A stretch of 64,000 nt of DNA from the NCBI RefSeq assembly GCF_018101125.2, contig NZ_JAELVF020000001.1, positions 869,095 through 933,094 of the forward strand, given 5' to 3'. Below are positions 19,722 through 29,069 of this stretch, piece by piece. The notes beneath the pieces were generated by a model, which had not been told where the DNA came from, ran no database searches, and worked only from the letters and a program-made list of their open reading frames with translations. The position numbers and the translations under genes were made by a program. The first letter of the stretch is position 1, and each line of letters opens with the position of its first letter. The stretch is from Streptomyces tardus. Lineage in GTDB: Bacteria; Actinomycetota; Actinomycetes; Streptomycetales; Streptomycetaceae.

Positions 19722-21845
19722 CTACGGGGTCGGGTTGGTACACCCCGTGAGTCCGCCGGCGGTCTCGACGCACGCCTCGGCGGCCCGCGCACTCTTGGCC
19801 GCGACCATCTTGGTGTAGGCGCTGTTGGAGTCGGCCACCTCGTCGTCCTGCGACGAACCGCCCGCCTCGACCGTCACGGTCGTACCCGGCGTCGCGGTGC
19901 CGACCCGGGCCCAGGCCGCGTTGCAGACCTTGCTGTACCGGACCTCGACGTAGGCGTTGCCGACCATCGCCTCGGAGGTGGTCTCCGCGTACTGGCCGCC
20001 GCAGCCCATCAGCTCCGGGTCCTCACCCGCGCAGTCCTCGCCGACGCATTTGACGCCGTCGGGCAGCTCGGGGCGCTTCTCGCTCGGCGAGGCGCTCGCC
20101 TCGGGCTTCGCCGATTCGTCACCGCCACCGAGGTCCAGGAGGAACACCGCACCGGCGATCACCGCAAGCGCTCCCACCGCCCCCGCCAGCATCATCGCCG
20201 TACGCCGCCCCTTGGACGGGGGCCGTCCACCGTCCGACGCGGGCGCCGGCGGCCCCGGCGGGCCGGGAGGCGCGGGACGGCCGGCGGCAGGGGACGCCGC
20301 GGCGGGGGCGTAGGACCCGGCCCCCGCGCCGCCGCCCGAACGGCGCAGAACCGTCGTGCTCTCGTACCCCTCGGGCGGCCTCGCGGGCACCCCGGACAGT
20401 CGGGCGGACCACTCGGGACGGCTCGGCCTGCCGTCGGCGGGCGAACCGGCGGGGCGGCCGTCCTCGGACTCGGCCGGTCGGCCGTCCCGCACTCCGGCAC
20501 GACCCGCGTCGTCGAAGGTGCCGGAACGGCCGAAGTTCGCGAAGGCCGGGTCGGGGCGGTCGGCCGTCGCCCCGGGGAGTGCGTCGGCGGTGGACGCAGC
20601 CGTACGCGCCGCGTCGGTACGGACGGGCCCGCGCTCGTCGTCCTCGGGGACCGGCCAACTCTCCGGCCACTCGGGGCGACCGGGCCGCTTGCGCAGATCC
20701 GCGGGTCCCGTGTTGGTCATGCTCAGCGGGCCGCCCTCGGGTCCGCCACCGGTACGGGCACCGGCGCCGGCCTCGTCCGCCGGAGCGGGCTCGGCGGCAC
20801 CGGCGTCGGCGGGCGCGGCGCCGTCAGGCGCGGTGTCGGCGAGCGCGGCCGACACGACCGGCTCGGCCGCGCCCTGAGGCCGGAGCCGACCCCCGGGCTC
20901 GTGCCGGTCCTCGTCGGGGTCGGGCGTTCCGGGCGGTTCGGGGCTCGCCGCGGAGGCGCCGCGGTCACCGACCGCCGCATCAGCCGGCTCGGCGCGCTCG
21001 CTCTCGGCTGTACGTCCGTTCGCCGCCGTACGGTCGCGCGGCGGCCGGACCGCGTCGAACGGCGAGAGCAGCGCGTCGTGTTCGGCGCTGGAGGACTTCA
21101 CTCGGGGAATGCGCACCGTCGCCGACGGACGCTCGGCGCCCGGATCGGAATCGGAGGCCCGCACACTCGGCCAGGGGGCCTTCCTCGGCTCCTCGGACTG
21201 CCGGTCCTCGGTGCGGCCCCCGGGCCCGCTCCCGGCGCGTCCCTCGGCCCCGCTCGCTGCTCCGACCCGCGGGGAGGCGTCCGTCGGAGCCGACCCGGAC
21301 GGCCGTTCCCCGGTCGCCACCGGGCCGCCGGCCGCGTACGAGGACACGGCGGCGGAGGGCGTCCGTGCAGCGGGCGGCGCCGGCGAAGGGGCCGCGGGGG
21401 GCGCCGAGTTCGCGGGTTTGGCGACGCTGACCGCCTTGCGGCCGGGCTTCTCCGGCTTCTGCTTGCCCGCCGCCCAGGACCGCTTGCGGCCCTCGCCCTC
21501 CGCGCTCGCCTTCGCCAGGGCCTCCCTGGCCTGGGAGATGCGGATGGCCTCCATGGTCATGTCGTGCCGCATCTCGGCCCGGCTCCACGCGCGTTCGGCG
21601 AGCTCCCACATGGTGGCGAGGTGGCGTACGTCGGTGCCCGTGACCTCGGCGAGAGCCGAGACCGCCCCCTGGGGCGGCAGCAGTCGCCCGTTGAGATAGC
21701 GCTCCCAAGACGTCTTGCTGTAGCCGGTCTTGTCGGAGACGGCGGCCAGACTCAGCCCGCCGCGGTCCACGAGCTGCCGCATCTGGCCGGCGAACTCGCG
21801 GATCTCCGGGTCCAGCTCTTCAGGTAGCGCCTTCCAACGAGGCAT
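19722..21845 (-). CDS. membrane-tethered XRE regulator with DUF2690 domain
   Basis: 707 residues. N-terminal helix-turn-helix of XRE type (about 22-75; LSLAAVSDKTGYSKTSWERYL), then a very long Ala/Pro/Gly/Arg-rich cytoplasmic linker (about 130-540), one membrane helix (about 543-562) and an extracellular DUF2690 domain with conserved cysteines (CVGEDC, MGCGGQYA, YSKVCNAAW). The layout suggests a one-component transmembrane regulator that passes an outside signal to DNA, but ligand and targets are unknown. GGGGAG precedes the ATG. A GCCAGGCG/CGCCTGGC inverted repeat in its own leader (21898-21923) might be an autoregulatory site. Confidence 0.82.
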   Translation of the reverse strand: MPRWKALPEELDPEIREFAGQMRQLVDRGGLSLAAVSDKTGYSKTSWERYLNGRLLPPQGAVSALAEVTGTDVRHLATMWELAERAWSRAEMRHDMTMEAIRISQAREALAKASAEGEGRKRSWAAGKQKPEKPGRKAVSVAKPANSAPPAAPSPAPPAARTPSAAVSSYAAGGPVATGERPSGSAPTDASPRVGAASGAEGRAGSGPGGRTEDRQSEEPRKAPWPSVRASDSDPGAERPSATVRIPRVKSSSAEHDALLSPFDAVRPPRDRTAANGRTAESERAEPADAAVGDRGASAASPEPPGTPDPDEDRHEPGGRLRPQGAAEPVVSAALADTAPDGAAPADAGAAEPAPADEAGAGARTGGGPEGGPLSMTNTGPADLRKRPGRPEWPESWPVPEDDERGPVRTDAARTAASTADALPGATADRPDPAFANFGRSGTFDDAGRAGVRDGRPAESEDGRPAGSPADGRPSRPEWSARLSGVPARPPEGYESTTVLRRSGGGAGAGSYAPAAASPAAGRPAPPGPPGPPAPASDGGRPPSKGRRTAMMLAGAVGALAVIAGAVFLLDLGGGDESAKPEASASPSEKRPELPDGVKCVGEDCAGEDPELMGCGGQYAETTSEAMVGNAYVEVRYSKVCNAAWARVGTATPGTTVTVEAGGSSQDDEVADSNSAYTKMVAAKSARAAEACVETAGGLTGCTNPTP

Positions 21846-22169
21846 CTGCTCCCCTTCGCCCCCTACGTGCGGTCGTCACTGCCCCTCACGTCACTCGGCC
21901 AGGCGACCTGTTCGACGCCTGGCACGGAAGAGGGATGCTTGGCCCAAGTGTGCCACTAGGGACGACGGGACTCGTGCCCACTCGGTTGTATCCGGGTGCG
22001 TAACAACTCCGCACGCCCGCGACCCCTGACTCGACCTGATAGTCGTGGACACGACAACACACCGCGTCGGGGTCCGCAACTCCTCCACGGGGTACGACCG
22101 TGGCCCGCCGCTCCGAGTCGGAGCAGCGGGCCACAGCGGTGTACGTCGCCCCGTCGGGCCGTGCACGGG
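21846..22169. other. 324-bp intergenic region upstream of the XRE gene
   Basis: Holds the leader of the minus-strand XRE gene, including an inverted repeat with 8-bp arms (21898-21905 and 21916-21923), a CTTGGCCCAAG near-palindrome at about 21939, and the icd terminator at 22100-22134. No gene seen. Confidence 0.5.
22100..22134 (-). terminator. terminator of icd
   Basis: 15-bp arms with one mismatch (GTGGCCCGCCGCTCC and GGAGCAGCGGGCCAC), 5-base loop, 35 bp after the icd stop on the minus strand. Confidence 0.75.
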
Positions 22170-23390
22170 TCAGGCAGCGACCATCTTCTTGCGGAGGTTC
22201 TCGTCGAGGGCGGCGAGGAACTCCTCCGTGGTCAGCCACGGGGTGTCGGCACCGATGAGCAGCGCGAGGTCCTTGGTCATCTGACCGCCCTCGACGGTCT
22301 CGATGCAGACCTGCTCCAGCGTCTCGGCGAACTCGGTGACTGCGGGGGTGTTGTCGAGCTTGCCCCGGTGGGCCAGTCCGCGGGTCCAGGCGAAGATCGA
22401 CGCGATCGGGTTGGTCGAGGTCGCCTTGCCCTGCTGGTGCTGGCGGTAGTGACGGGTGACCGTGCCGTGCGCGGCCTCGGCCTCGACGGTCTTGCCGTCG
22501 GGGGACATCAGCACCGAGGTCATCAGGCCGAGCGAGCCGAAGCCCTGGGCCACGGTGTCGGACTGGACGTCACCGTCGTAGTTCTTGCAGGCCCAGACGT
22601 AGCCGCCCTCCCACTTCATGGCGGCGGCGACCATGTCGTCGATCAGGCGGTGCTCGTAGGTGAGACCGGCCTTCTCGAACTCGTCCTTGAACTCCGCGTC
22701 GAAGACCTCCTGGAACAGGTCCTTGAAGCGGCCGTCGTAGGCCTTCAGGATCGTGTTCTTGGTGGACATGTAGACGGGGTAGTTGCGGGCCAGGCCGTAA
22801 CGGAAGGACGCACGCGCGAAGTCGCGGATCGACGCGTCCAGGTTGTACATGCCCATCGCCACGCCGGAGCCCGGGAACTCGTAGACCTCGAGCTCCACCG
22901 GCTCGGAGCCGTCCTTGGGGGTGAAGGTCATGGTGAGGGTGCCCTCGCCGGGGACCTTCAGGTCCGTGGCGCGGTACTGGTCGCCGAAGGCGTGACGGCC
23001 GATGATGATCGGCTGGGTCCAACCCGGCACCAGGCGGGGCACGTTGCTCATGATGATCGGCTCACGGAAGACGACGCCGCCGAGGATGTTGCGGATCGTG
23101 CCGTTCGGCGAGCGCCACATCTTCTTCAGGCCGAACTCCTCGACGCGGGCCTCGTCGGGAGTGATGGTGGCGCACTTGACGCCGACCCCGAACTCCTTGA
23201 TCGCATTGGCGGCGTCGATGGTGACCTGGTCGTCCGTGGCGTCGCGGTGCTCCACGCCCAGGTCGTAGTACTTCAGCTCGACGTCGAGGTACGGCAGGAT
23301 CAGCTTGTCCTTGATGAACTGCCAGATGATGCGCGTCATCTCGTCGCCGTCGAGCTCGACGACCGGGTTGGCTACCTTGATCTTGGACAT
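22170..23390 (-). CDS. icd: NADP-dependent isocitrate dehydrogenase, homodimeric type
   Basis: 406-residue isocitrate dehydrogenase of the eukaryote-like dimeric class, oxidising isocitrate to 2-oxoglutarate. Signature blocks: [42 protein letters not shown] (NADP-type) and [13 protein letters not shown]. This is not the about 740-residue monomeric enzyme that, from memory, S. coelicolor uses. The start lies 48 bp downstream of a palindromic motif shared with mdh. Confidence 0.96.
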   Translation of the reverse strand: MSKIKVANPVVELDGDEMTRIIWQFIKDKLILPYLDVELKYYDLGVEHRDATDDQVTIDAANAIKEFGVGVKCATITPDEARVEEFGLKKMWRSPNGTIRNILGGVVFREPIIMSNVPRLVPGWTQPIIIGRHAFGDQYRATDLKVPGEGTLTMTFTPKDGSEPVELEVYEFPGSGVAMGMYNLDASIRDFARASFRYGLARNYPVYMSTKNTILKAYDGRFKDLFQEVFDAEFKDEFEKAGLTYEHRLIDDMVAAAMKWEGGYVWACKNYDGDVQSDTVAQGFGSLGLMTSVLMSPDGKTVEAEAAHGTVTRHYRQHQQGKATSTNPIASIFAWTRGLAHRGKLDNTPAVTEFAETLEQVCIETVEGGQMTKDLALLIGADTPWLTTEEFLAALDENLRKKMVAA

Positions 23391-23437
23391 GAGTGTGGTG
23401 TGTCCCTCTCGCGCGCGTCCTTCAGAGGTTTTCTGAA

Positions 23438-23455
23438 TATCTCGCCATCAAGATA
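23438..23455 (-). promoter_or_regulatory. palindromic TCA-gene motif upstream of icd
   Basis: Coding-strand TATCTTGATGGCGAGATA: 5-bp arms TATCT/AGATA around an 8-base centre, with the same TCTTGATG core and same distance to the start as the mdh element at 19277-19296. Confidence 0.55.
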
Positions 23456-23612
23456 CTCCAGCCGTCGCCGTGCCATGCAACCCATACCGGCCGGTTCATC
23501 TGAAACGCACGGCGTCTTCGCAGGTCAGAAGGTTGCATCAGTTTGATCGGTGATCGATCACCCATCCGAAGCCGCCCGAAGAGGGCCTGCGCCGGAGCAC
23601 GGACTCGGCGCA

Positions 23613-24323
23613 CTACCGCACCGTGAAGCGGATGATCTCCTCCAGGAACGGCAGTTCCAGCCAGGGGTCGGGCTGCGCCATCAGCGCCAGCAGCACGATC
23701 GCGGTGCCGAGCACCCCGTAGGTGACCAGGTCCGTGAAGCGCGAGCGCACCGCCAGCATGCCGACCGACGGCATGAACCAGCGCAGCCCCACCGCGAGCA
23801 GCAGGAAGGCACCCACCAGCAGGATGCCGATGCGCGCCTCGACGAGCGTCAGCAGCAGGCCGAGCATCACACCGCCGAGCACGGTGAGAATCGGCCACTG
23901 CCGGTACGGTGCCGGGGCGTCGCCGCCGACGACCCGACCGCCGCCCTCCGGCCTGGCGGTGTCCCTGGTGAAGGTCGGGAAGCGCCGCGAACGCCTCGCC
24001 GGGGACGCCGACTTGGCGGACTTGGACGACCTGACCGGCTCGGCGGACCTGGAGGGCCCGGTGGATTCAGCCGGCTCGGGAGACCCGGCGGGCGCGATCG
24101 GCTCGGCGGGTGCGGCCGGCTCGGCGGGCGTGCTCGGCTCCGCGGCACAGGCGGACTCGTCGGGCTCGGCGGGCGTGTTCGGCTCGGTGGATGCGGCCGG
24201 CTCGGCGGGCGGGCTCGGCTCCGCGGACTTGTCGGGCTCTGCGGGCGCGGCCGGCTTCTGCGGCGAGGCGGGCCCCGTCGTCGCGCGGGCGGCGTCGGGG
24301 TCGTCGGATGAGGTGGCGGCCAT
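23613..24323 (-). CDS. DUF3017 membrane protein
   Basis: 236 residues. The N-terminal half is a cytoplasmic tail of degenerate Ala-Glu-Pro repeats; the C-terminal 90 residues form three membrane helices ending in WLELPFLEEIIRFTVR, a DUF3017 pattern. It starts 3 bp after the folD stop, so the two are one operon; DUF3017 genes are often found next to folD in actinobacteria. Function unknown. Confidence 0.8.
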   Translation of the reverse strand: MAATSSDDPDAARATTGPASPQKPAAPAEPDKSAEPSPPAEPAASTEPNTPAEPDESACAAEPSTPAEPAAPAEPIAPAGSPEPAESTGPSRSAEPVRSSKSAKSASPARRSRRFPTFTRDTARPEGGGRVVGGDAPAPYRQWPILTVLGGVMLGLLLTLVEARIGILLVGAFLLLAVGLRWFMPSVGMLAVRSRFTDLVTYGVLGTAIVLLALMAQPDPWLELPFLEEIIRFTVR

Positions 24324-24326
24324 CGC

Positions 24327-25181
24327 TCAGCCCGCGTTCCGCTCGGCTGCGTCGACGACGTTCGCGAGCAGCATGGCGCGGGTCATCGGGCCGACGCCGC
24401 CGGGGTTCGGTGCGACCCAGCCGGCGACCTCGGCGGCTCCCGGGTGGACGTCACCGACGATCTTGCCGTTCTCGTCCCGGCTGACACCGACGTCCAGCAG
24501 CGCCGCGCCGGGCTTGATGTCCTCCGGCTTGATCAGATGCGGCACGCCTGCCGCCGCGACGACGATGTCCGCCCGGCGGAGCTGAGCGGCGAGGTCACGG
24601 GTGCCGGTGTGGCACTGGGTGACGGTCGCGTTCTCCGAGCGGCGGGTCAGCAGCAGCGGGAGCGAGCGCCCGACCGTCACGCCCCGGCCGACCACCACGA
24701 CCTCCGCGCCCGCGATCTCCACGTCGTGGCGGCGCAGCAGCGCGATGATGCCGTTGGGCGTGCAGGGCAGCGGGGCGGGCTCGTTCAGCACGAGGCGCCC
24801 GAGGTTGACGGGGTGCAGTCCGTCCGCGTCCTTGGCCGGGTCCATCAGCTCCAGGACGCGGTTGGTGTCGATTCCCTTCGGCAGCGGCAGCTGGACGATG
24901 TACCCGGTGCAGGCCGGGTCCTCGTTCAACTCCCGTACGACGGCCTCGATCTCCTCCTGGCTCGCGGTCGCGGGCAGCTCCCGCTGGATGGAGGCGATGC
25001 CGACCTGGGCGCAGTCGCGGTGCTTCCCGGCGACGTACTTCTGGCTGGGGGCGTCGTCCCCGACGAGGACCGTGCCGAGGCCCGGTACGACACCGCGGGC
25101 CTTCAGTGCCTCGACCCGGGTGGTGAGTTCGGTCTTGATCGCGGCAGCGGTGGCCCTGCCGTCGAGAATCTTGGCGCTCAT
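24327..25181 (-). CDS. folD: methylenetetrahydrofolate dehydrogenase / cyclohydrolase
   Basis: 284-residue bifunctional FolD, interconverting methylene-, methenyl- and 10-formyl-tetrahydrofolate. Has [14 protein letters not shown] (catalytic Lys), [24 protein letters not shown] and the NADP loop [16 protein letters not shown], ending with [10 protein letters not shown]. The usual GRSxIVGxP order is slightly altered ([11 protein letters not shown]), common in actinobacteria. GAGGA is 8 bases before the ATG. It supplies formyl donors used by purH and purN about 5 kb away. Confidence 0.96.
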   Translation of the reverse strand: MSAKILDGRATAAAIKTELTTRVEALKARGVVPGLGTVLVGDDAPSQKYVAGKHRDCAQVGIASIQRELPATASQEEIEAVVRELNEDPACTGYIVQLPLPKGIDTNRVLELMDPAKDADGLHPVNLGRLVLNEPAPLPCTPNGIIALLRRHDVEIAGAEVVVVGRGVTVGRSLPLLLTRRSENATVTQCHTGTRDLAAQLRRADIVVAAAGVPHLIKPEDIKPGAALLDVGVSRDENGKIVGDVHPGAAEVAGWVAPNPGGVGPMTRAMLLANVVDAAERNAG

Positions 25182-25484
25182 GTGCCCATCCTCGCGGATG
25201 CGGGGGCCGGTACTCCACTCAAGGGTCCGCGGACGGCGCCGGGGCCTCGGACGTACGTCGAACGGGCCGCGGTCGGCGTACCGGCGGAAGCCCCGCGTTG
25301 CGGCTCTGCCACGGTTCCCGGGGCCGGCTGGACACTGTTTGCCCGGGAGACGGATGATGAATCCCAGTGCCGCGGTTGACGGGGGAAGGCGCGGCCGCAC
25401 TCGACGTTCACTCCCCGCACATGCCCGGCGGCTCCTGGGTCTCGTGGCCCGTGGACCCGCCAACCATCGCCAGGAGGGACGAAG
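25182..25484. other. 303-bp divergent intergenic region
   Basis: Between folD and the divergent gene at 25485. It must hold both promoters, but I cannot assign boxes with confidence. No repeat, hairpin or gene seen. Confidence 0.4.
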
Positions 25485-26150
25485 TTGAGCAATTACGACC
25501 AGAACCCGTACGGTCCGCCGCCGCAGAGCGGCCCGCCCGGCTCCTCGCCGTACGGGCCGCCGCACCAGGACCCGTACGGCGCGCCGCCCGCGTACGGGCA
25601 GCCCCAGGCGCAGTCGCCGTACGGCCAGCAGCCCTACGGACAGCAGCCGTACGGCCCGCCCGGCCACGCCTACCCGCCGCACGGACCGATGGCGCCCGCG
25701 TCCATGCCGGGCATGGTGATCACGGCGCGGGTGCTGCTCTTCGTCGCGGGCGGGCTGTGGGCGATCCTGGCGCTGTTCATGATCGGCTTCGCGCTGCTCG
25801 CGGGCGACATCGACGCCGAGGAGGAGTTCAAGGACCTCGCCGATGTCGCGGCCGGCATCGGCCTGCTCTTCTTCGTGATCTTCGGCGGGCTCGCCGCCCT
25901 GCACATCGTGCCCGCCTCGCTCTTCGGCAAGGGCGGCACCGCCACCCGGGTGGTGGCAATCGTGGCCGCGTCGATCAACGGACTGGTGGCTCTGCTGAGC
26001 CTGGCCGGTTCGCTCACCGACGGCGGCTCCACCGCCAACTCCCCCGGCAGCCCGCTGATCTCGCTCGTGTGGCTGGCGACCGCGGTCGTCACGCTGGTCT
26101 TCTGCTCAGGACCGCAGGCGAGTCAGTGGTTCAACCGCCCGAAGCTGTGA
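25485..26150 (+). CDS. Pro/Tyr/Gln-rich membrane protein
   Basis: 221 residues starting at a TTG with a near-perfect ribosome site (AGGAGGG, 25472-25478). Residues 1-75 are a cytoplasmic tail of PYG and QQPYG repeats; the rest has about four membrane helices. Similar tails occur in actinobacterial membrane proteins of unknown function. A perfect hairpin follows the stop. Confidence 0.75.
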   Translation: MSNYDQNPYGPPPQSGPPGSSPYGPPHQDPYGAPPAYGQPQAQSPYGQQPYGQQPYGPPGHAYPPHGPMAPASMPGMVITARVLLFVAGGLWAILALFMIGFALLAGDIDAEEEFKDLADVAAGIGLLFFVIFGGLAALHIVPASLFGKGGTATRVVAIVAASINGLVALLSLAGSLTDGGSTANSPGSPLISLVWLATAVVTLVFCSGPQASQWFNRPKL

Positions 26151-26461
26151 ACCGAGCCCTCGGAGCGCGAGCGCGGCCCCCGGTGGCCGCGCTCGCACCT
26201 CGGCCGCGGGCGGGAACGCGCGGCCGACCCGGGGGCGCACAACGGCGGCCGACGGCGGCGATCGGAGCGTTCGGCCGTCGTGTGCGGGGATACCACCAGC
26301 CGTCCGAGTCGTCCTGAATCACCGGGCTGTTGGCTGAATTCTGCGAGCTTTCGTACGACTTTCCCGGCTGTTCCGCAGCAACCGCTTCCCCTCGTGCTGT
26401 TCATCCCTACTCTGCGAAGTGAACGCCCCGACAAGGGGCGACTCTCGGGGGAGGGGAAAGC
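26151..26461. other. 311-bp intergenic region before the FHA-kinase operon
   Basis: Contains the terminator at 26167-26196 and, close to the FHA start, a CGCCCC/GGGGCG hairpin (26424-26440) just upstream of a GGGGGAGGGG ribosome site. The DNA from about 26300 to 26410 is less GC-rich and likely holds the operon promoter. Confidence 0.5.
26167..26196 (+). terminator. hairpin terminator
   Basis: Perfect 12-bp arms GCGAGCGCGGCC and GGCCGCGCTCGC with a 6-base loop, 16 bp after the preceding stop. Confidence 0.75.
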
Positions 26462-27373
26462 ATGATCAGCATCATCGTGGTTCCGGGGGGCGAATCGGAA
26501 CCTCGCGACCAGATCCGTCTCGAGCCCGGCCAACGTCTGGACTTCGGCCGCGAACCGGGCCCCGTACGACGCACCTCGTCATCCGCGTCATCCGAACCGT
26601 CCGCACCGCGGCCCGGCAGGGACGGCCGATCGGGCCGCACCACCGACCGCGGAGCCGACGACCGCGGAGCCACCGACCGCGGAGCCGACCGCCGGGCCCG
26701 ACAACCGTGCGGCCCGGAGCCGGGGCACCCGGTCGACCGAAGTCGGCTGGCTCTCGACCACGAGGGCGTCTCCCGGCTCGCGGGCACCATCACCGCCACC
26801 GGATCCTTCTGGTCGCTGAGCAATCTCAGCCGCCACCAGACGTACGTGGTGGAGAACCCGGAGGGTGCCGGGGAGCACATCAAGATTCCGCCCTGCCGTC
26901 TCGAGGCGCCGGTGCCGTTCGAGTTCTCGCGCGTCGTGGTGCCCGCCCGCGACAGGCTCGTCACGCTCGACGTCTGGGCGCCGCGGCACGAGTACGCCGA
27001 CAGCTCCGCGGCTCCGCTGCTCGGCGGCCAACTCACCGCTCCTGTCTTTCCGTTGGACCGCAGCAAGCGCTACTTCCTGGTGCTCGCCGCACTCTGCGAA
27101 CAGCGGCTGAGGGGCGCACCGCACGCTCCGCTGCCGACCACCGGACAGGTCGCCGAACGCCTGGGCACCGTGTGGCCTGCGGCGGGCCGCAGCTCCGTGC
27201 AGTGGAACATCGACTATCTGGCCGTGAAGCTGCGGATCAAACCCGGGCCCGAATCCGTCGACAGCGGCGGGCGGTTGAACGGCAAGAAGGAGACCCTGGT
27301 CTCGCTGGCGCTCCGCTTCGACCTGGTGCGCGAGGACGATCTGGCGCTGCTCGGCCGCAAGGGGGTCGGGTGA
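26462..27373 (+). CDS. FHA-like protein with C-terminal winged-helix segment
   Basis: 303 residues. An FHA fold is suggested by LDFGREP early, then HEGVSRLAGTITA and FWSLSNLSRHQT after a gap of about 55 low-complexity residues with repeated DRGA units; the insertion would sit in a surface loop. The C-terminal half (RYFLVLAALCEQRL to YLAVKLRI) looks like a winged helix. FHA domains bind phosphothreonine. Its stop overlaps the kinase start by 4 bp (GTGA), so it is probably the partner or substrate of that kinase. ATG follows GGGGGAGGGG. Confidence 0.75.
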   Translation: MISIIVVPGGESEPRDQIRLEPGQRLDFGREPGPVRRTSSSASSEPSAPRPGRDGRSGRTTDRGADDRGATDRGADRRARQPCGPEPGHPVDRSRLALDHEGVSRLAGTITATGSFWSLSNLSRHQTYVVENPEGAGEHIKIPPCRLEAPVPFEFSRVVVPARDRLVTLDVWAPRHEYADSSAAPLLGGQLTAPVFPLDRSKRYFLVLAALCEQRLRGAPHAPLPTTGQVAERLGTVWPAAGRSSVQWNIDYLAVKLRIKPGPESVDSGGRLNGKKETLVSLALRFDLVREDDLALLGRKGVG

Positions 27374-28860
27374 ACACCTCCTGTGTGCCTGCCGGTTACC
27401 GCATCGGCAGATGGGTCGTCGACGCGCCCGTGGCGGAAGGAGCGTTCGGCAGCGTCTACGCCGCACACCGCACCGGGGACGCGACGGGCGGTGATCCGAG
27501 GGGCGCAGACGCAACGGCCGGGGCGCCGACGGGCGAGCGCTCGGCAGAGGGGGGTGCGTCCGGCGGCGGCCCCGGGGTCGGCGATGCCGAGTACCCGGCG
27601 CGGGCCGCGCTCAAGATCCTGCCGACCGGCACCAGTACGCCCCGACAACTGCGTCATCTGCGTGAACTGGTGGCGCGCGAGGTCGAGTTGCTGAGCAGGG
27701 TCCGGCACGTACGGCTGATCCGGATGTACGAGACCCTGACCGTCGACGATCCGCACCATCCCGAGCTGGACGGATCGGCCGTGCTCGTACTGGAGTTGGC
27801 GTCCCGTTCGCTGAGGGACGTGCTCGACGACGCCGGGGGCCCGGCGCCGCCCGGCGCGGCCCGGCTGCTGGCCGAGGTCTGCGAGGGCATGGCCCAACTG
27901 CACCGGGAAGGCTGGGTGCACGGGGACATCAAACCCAGCAACGTCCTGCTGATGGACGACGGCGGCGTACGCCTGTCCGACTTCAACCTCGCCGCCGAGA
28001 TGGAGGGCAGCCACGCCTACTCGCCGGCGTTCTCCACACCGGACTACAGCCCGCCCGAACTGCTCTGGTCGGAGTTCAGCGCGCGCGGCCAGCAGATCAG
28101 GCCGACCGCCGACATCTGGGCGTACGGCGTGCTCTGCCACGTCGTGCTCAGCGGCACGTACCCGATGCCGGGCGGCACCGCGAGCGCCCGCCGGGAGGCG
28201 GCGGCCCGCTATGCGCGCGGCGAGGAGGAGCTGCGCCTGTCCCCGCTGCTGCCGGACGGCTGGGCGGCGCTGATCGGCCACTGTCTGGCCCGTACGCACC
28301 AGGAGCGCGCACGGTACGACGCCTCCCAACTCGCCGCGCGGGCAGCGGAGTTGGGAGGCGGTCGCGGGAGGCGACCCGGACGCCGGGTCCGCCTGCCGCG
28401 CAGCCGCCGGGCCCAGCTGGCCGCGCTCACCGCGACCGTCGCCACGGCCGTCACGGCGGGGACCGGGGCCGCACTGGTCTACGAGCGCTCCGGGAGCTCC
28501 GAGCCCCAGGGCTACCAACGCTGCCTGGAGGGAAACGTCTGCTTCTTCACCGAGCCGCACGGCAAGGGCGACATGTGCGCCTGGTGGGGCGACGACAGGG
28601 ACTGGTACCGGGGCGAGGTCAAGTGCGGCTGGCACCCCGACACAAAGGTGGCGTCGGTCTTCAACAACGGCAAGGACACCGACCAGGGCGAGCAGTACGT
28701 CGACGTCTTCTACTTCGGTGAGCAGGAGTACGGCGCGGAGGAGGGATGCATCAGGATCGGCACCCGCAGAAACCTCGAGGGCGAACAGACGTTCGCCTCC
28801 CACCGCTGGCAGGTCACCTGCGCCGACCCGTACGAGAAGGGCCGCAACGCCCCGCAGTGA
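27370..28860 (+). CDS. transmembrane Ser/Thr kinase with extracellular I36 inhibitor-like domain
   Basis: 496 residues. Kinase domain about 8-330: Gly-rich loop VAEGAFGSVY, a 45-residue Gly/Ala insertion before the VAIK-type lysine (near 82), catalytic loop HGDIKPSN (His184, Asp186), metal-loop DFN (204-206) instead of DFG, and PPELL in place of APE. Then an Arg-rich juxtamembrane stretch, a helix at about 351-373 and an extracellular domain with four to six Cys (CLEGNVCFF, MCAWWG, VKCGWH) like peptidase inhibitor family I36. So it is likely a sensor kinase whose outer part binds or inhibits a protease or senses wall material (inference). Operon with the FHA gene; convergent with purH. Confidence 0.85.
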   Translation: MNTSCVPAGYRIGRWVVDAPVAEGAFGSVYAAHRTGDATGGDPRGADATAGAPTGERSAEGGASGGGPGVGDAEYPARAALKILPTGTSTPRQLRHLRELVAREVELLSRVRHVRLIRMYETLTVDDPHHPELDGSAVLVLELASRSLRDVLDDAGGPAPPGAARLLAEVCEGMAQLHREGWVHGDIKPSNVLLMDDGGVRLSDFNLAAEMEGSHAYSPAFSTPDYSPPELLWSEFSARGQQIRPTADIWAYGVLCHVVLSGTYPMPGGTASARREAAARYARGEEELRLSPLLPDGWAALIGHCLARTHQERARYDASQLAARAAELGGGRGRRPGRRVRLPRSRRAQLAALTATVATAVTAGTGAALVYERSGSSEPQGYQRCLEGNVCFFTEPHGKGDMCAWWGDDRDWYRGEVKCGWHPDTKVASVFNNGKDTDQGEQYVDVFYFGEQEYGAEEGCIRIGTRRNLEGEQTFASHRWQVTCADPYEKGRNAPQ

Positions 28861-28870
28861 CGGCGGAGTC

Positions 28871-28909
28871 GGGACGCGGCGCCGGTTTCCGGGCCGGCGG
28901 CTGCGTCCC
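28871..28909. terminator. imperfect hairpin between kinase and purH
   Basis: GGGACGC at 28871 pairs with GCGTCCC at 28903-28909 and the inner GCCGG pairs with CCGGC, with a small bulge. It lies between convergent genes, so it may act both ways. Confidence 0.5.
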
Positions 28910-29069
28910 AACTCCTCGCACGGAAGCCGGAGTCGGGGCGCAGGCCGGCCAACGGCGGTCCCGCACGCGTCACTTCACCGTGCCGCACCCAGAGCCACAG
29001 TCACCGGGGCACTCCCGAGCCGGCGCACCCCAGCGGGCGGGCCCGCACCGGGGGCGCCCCGGCAGCGCC

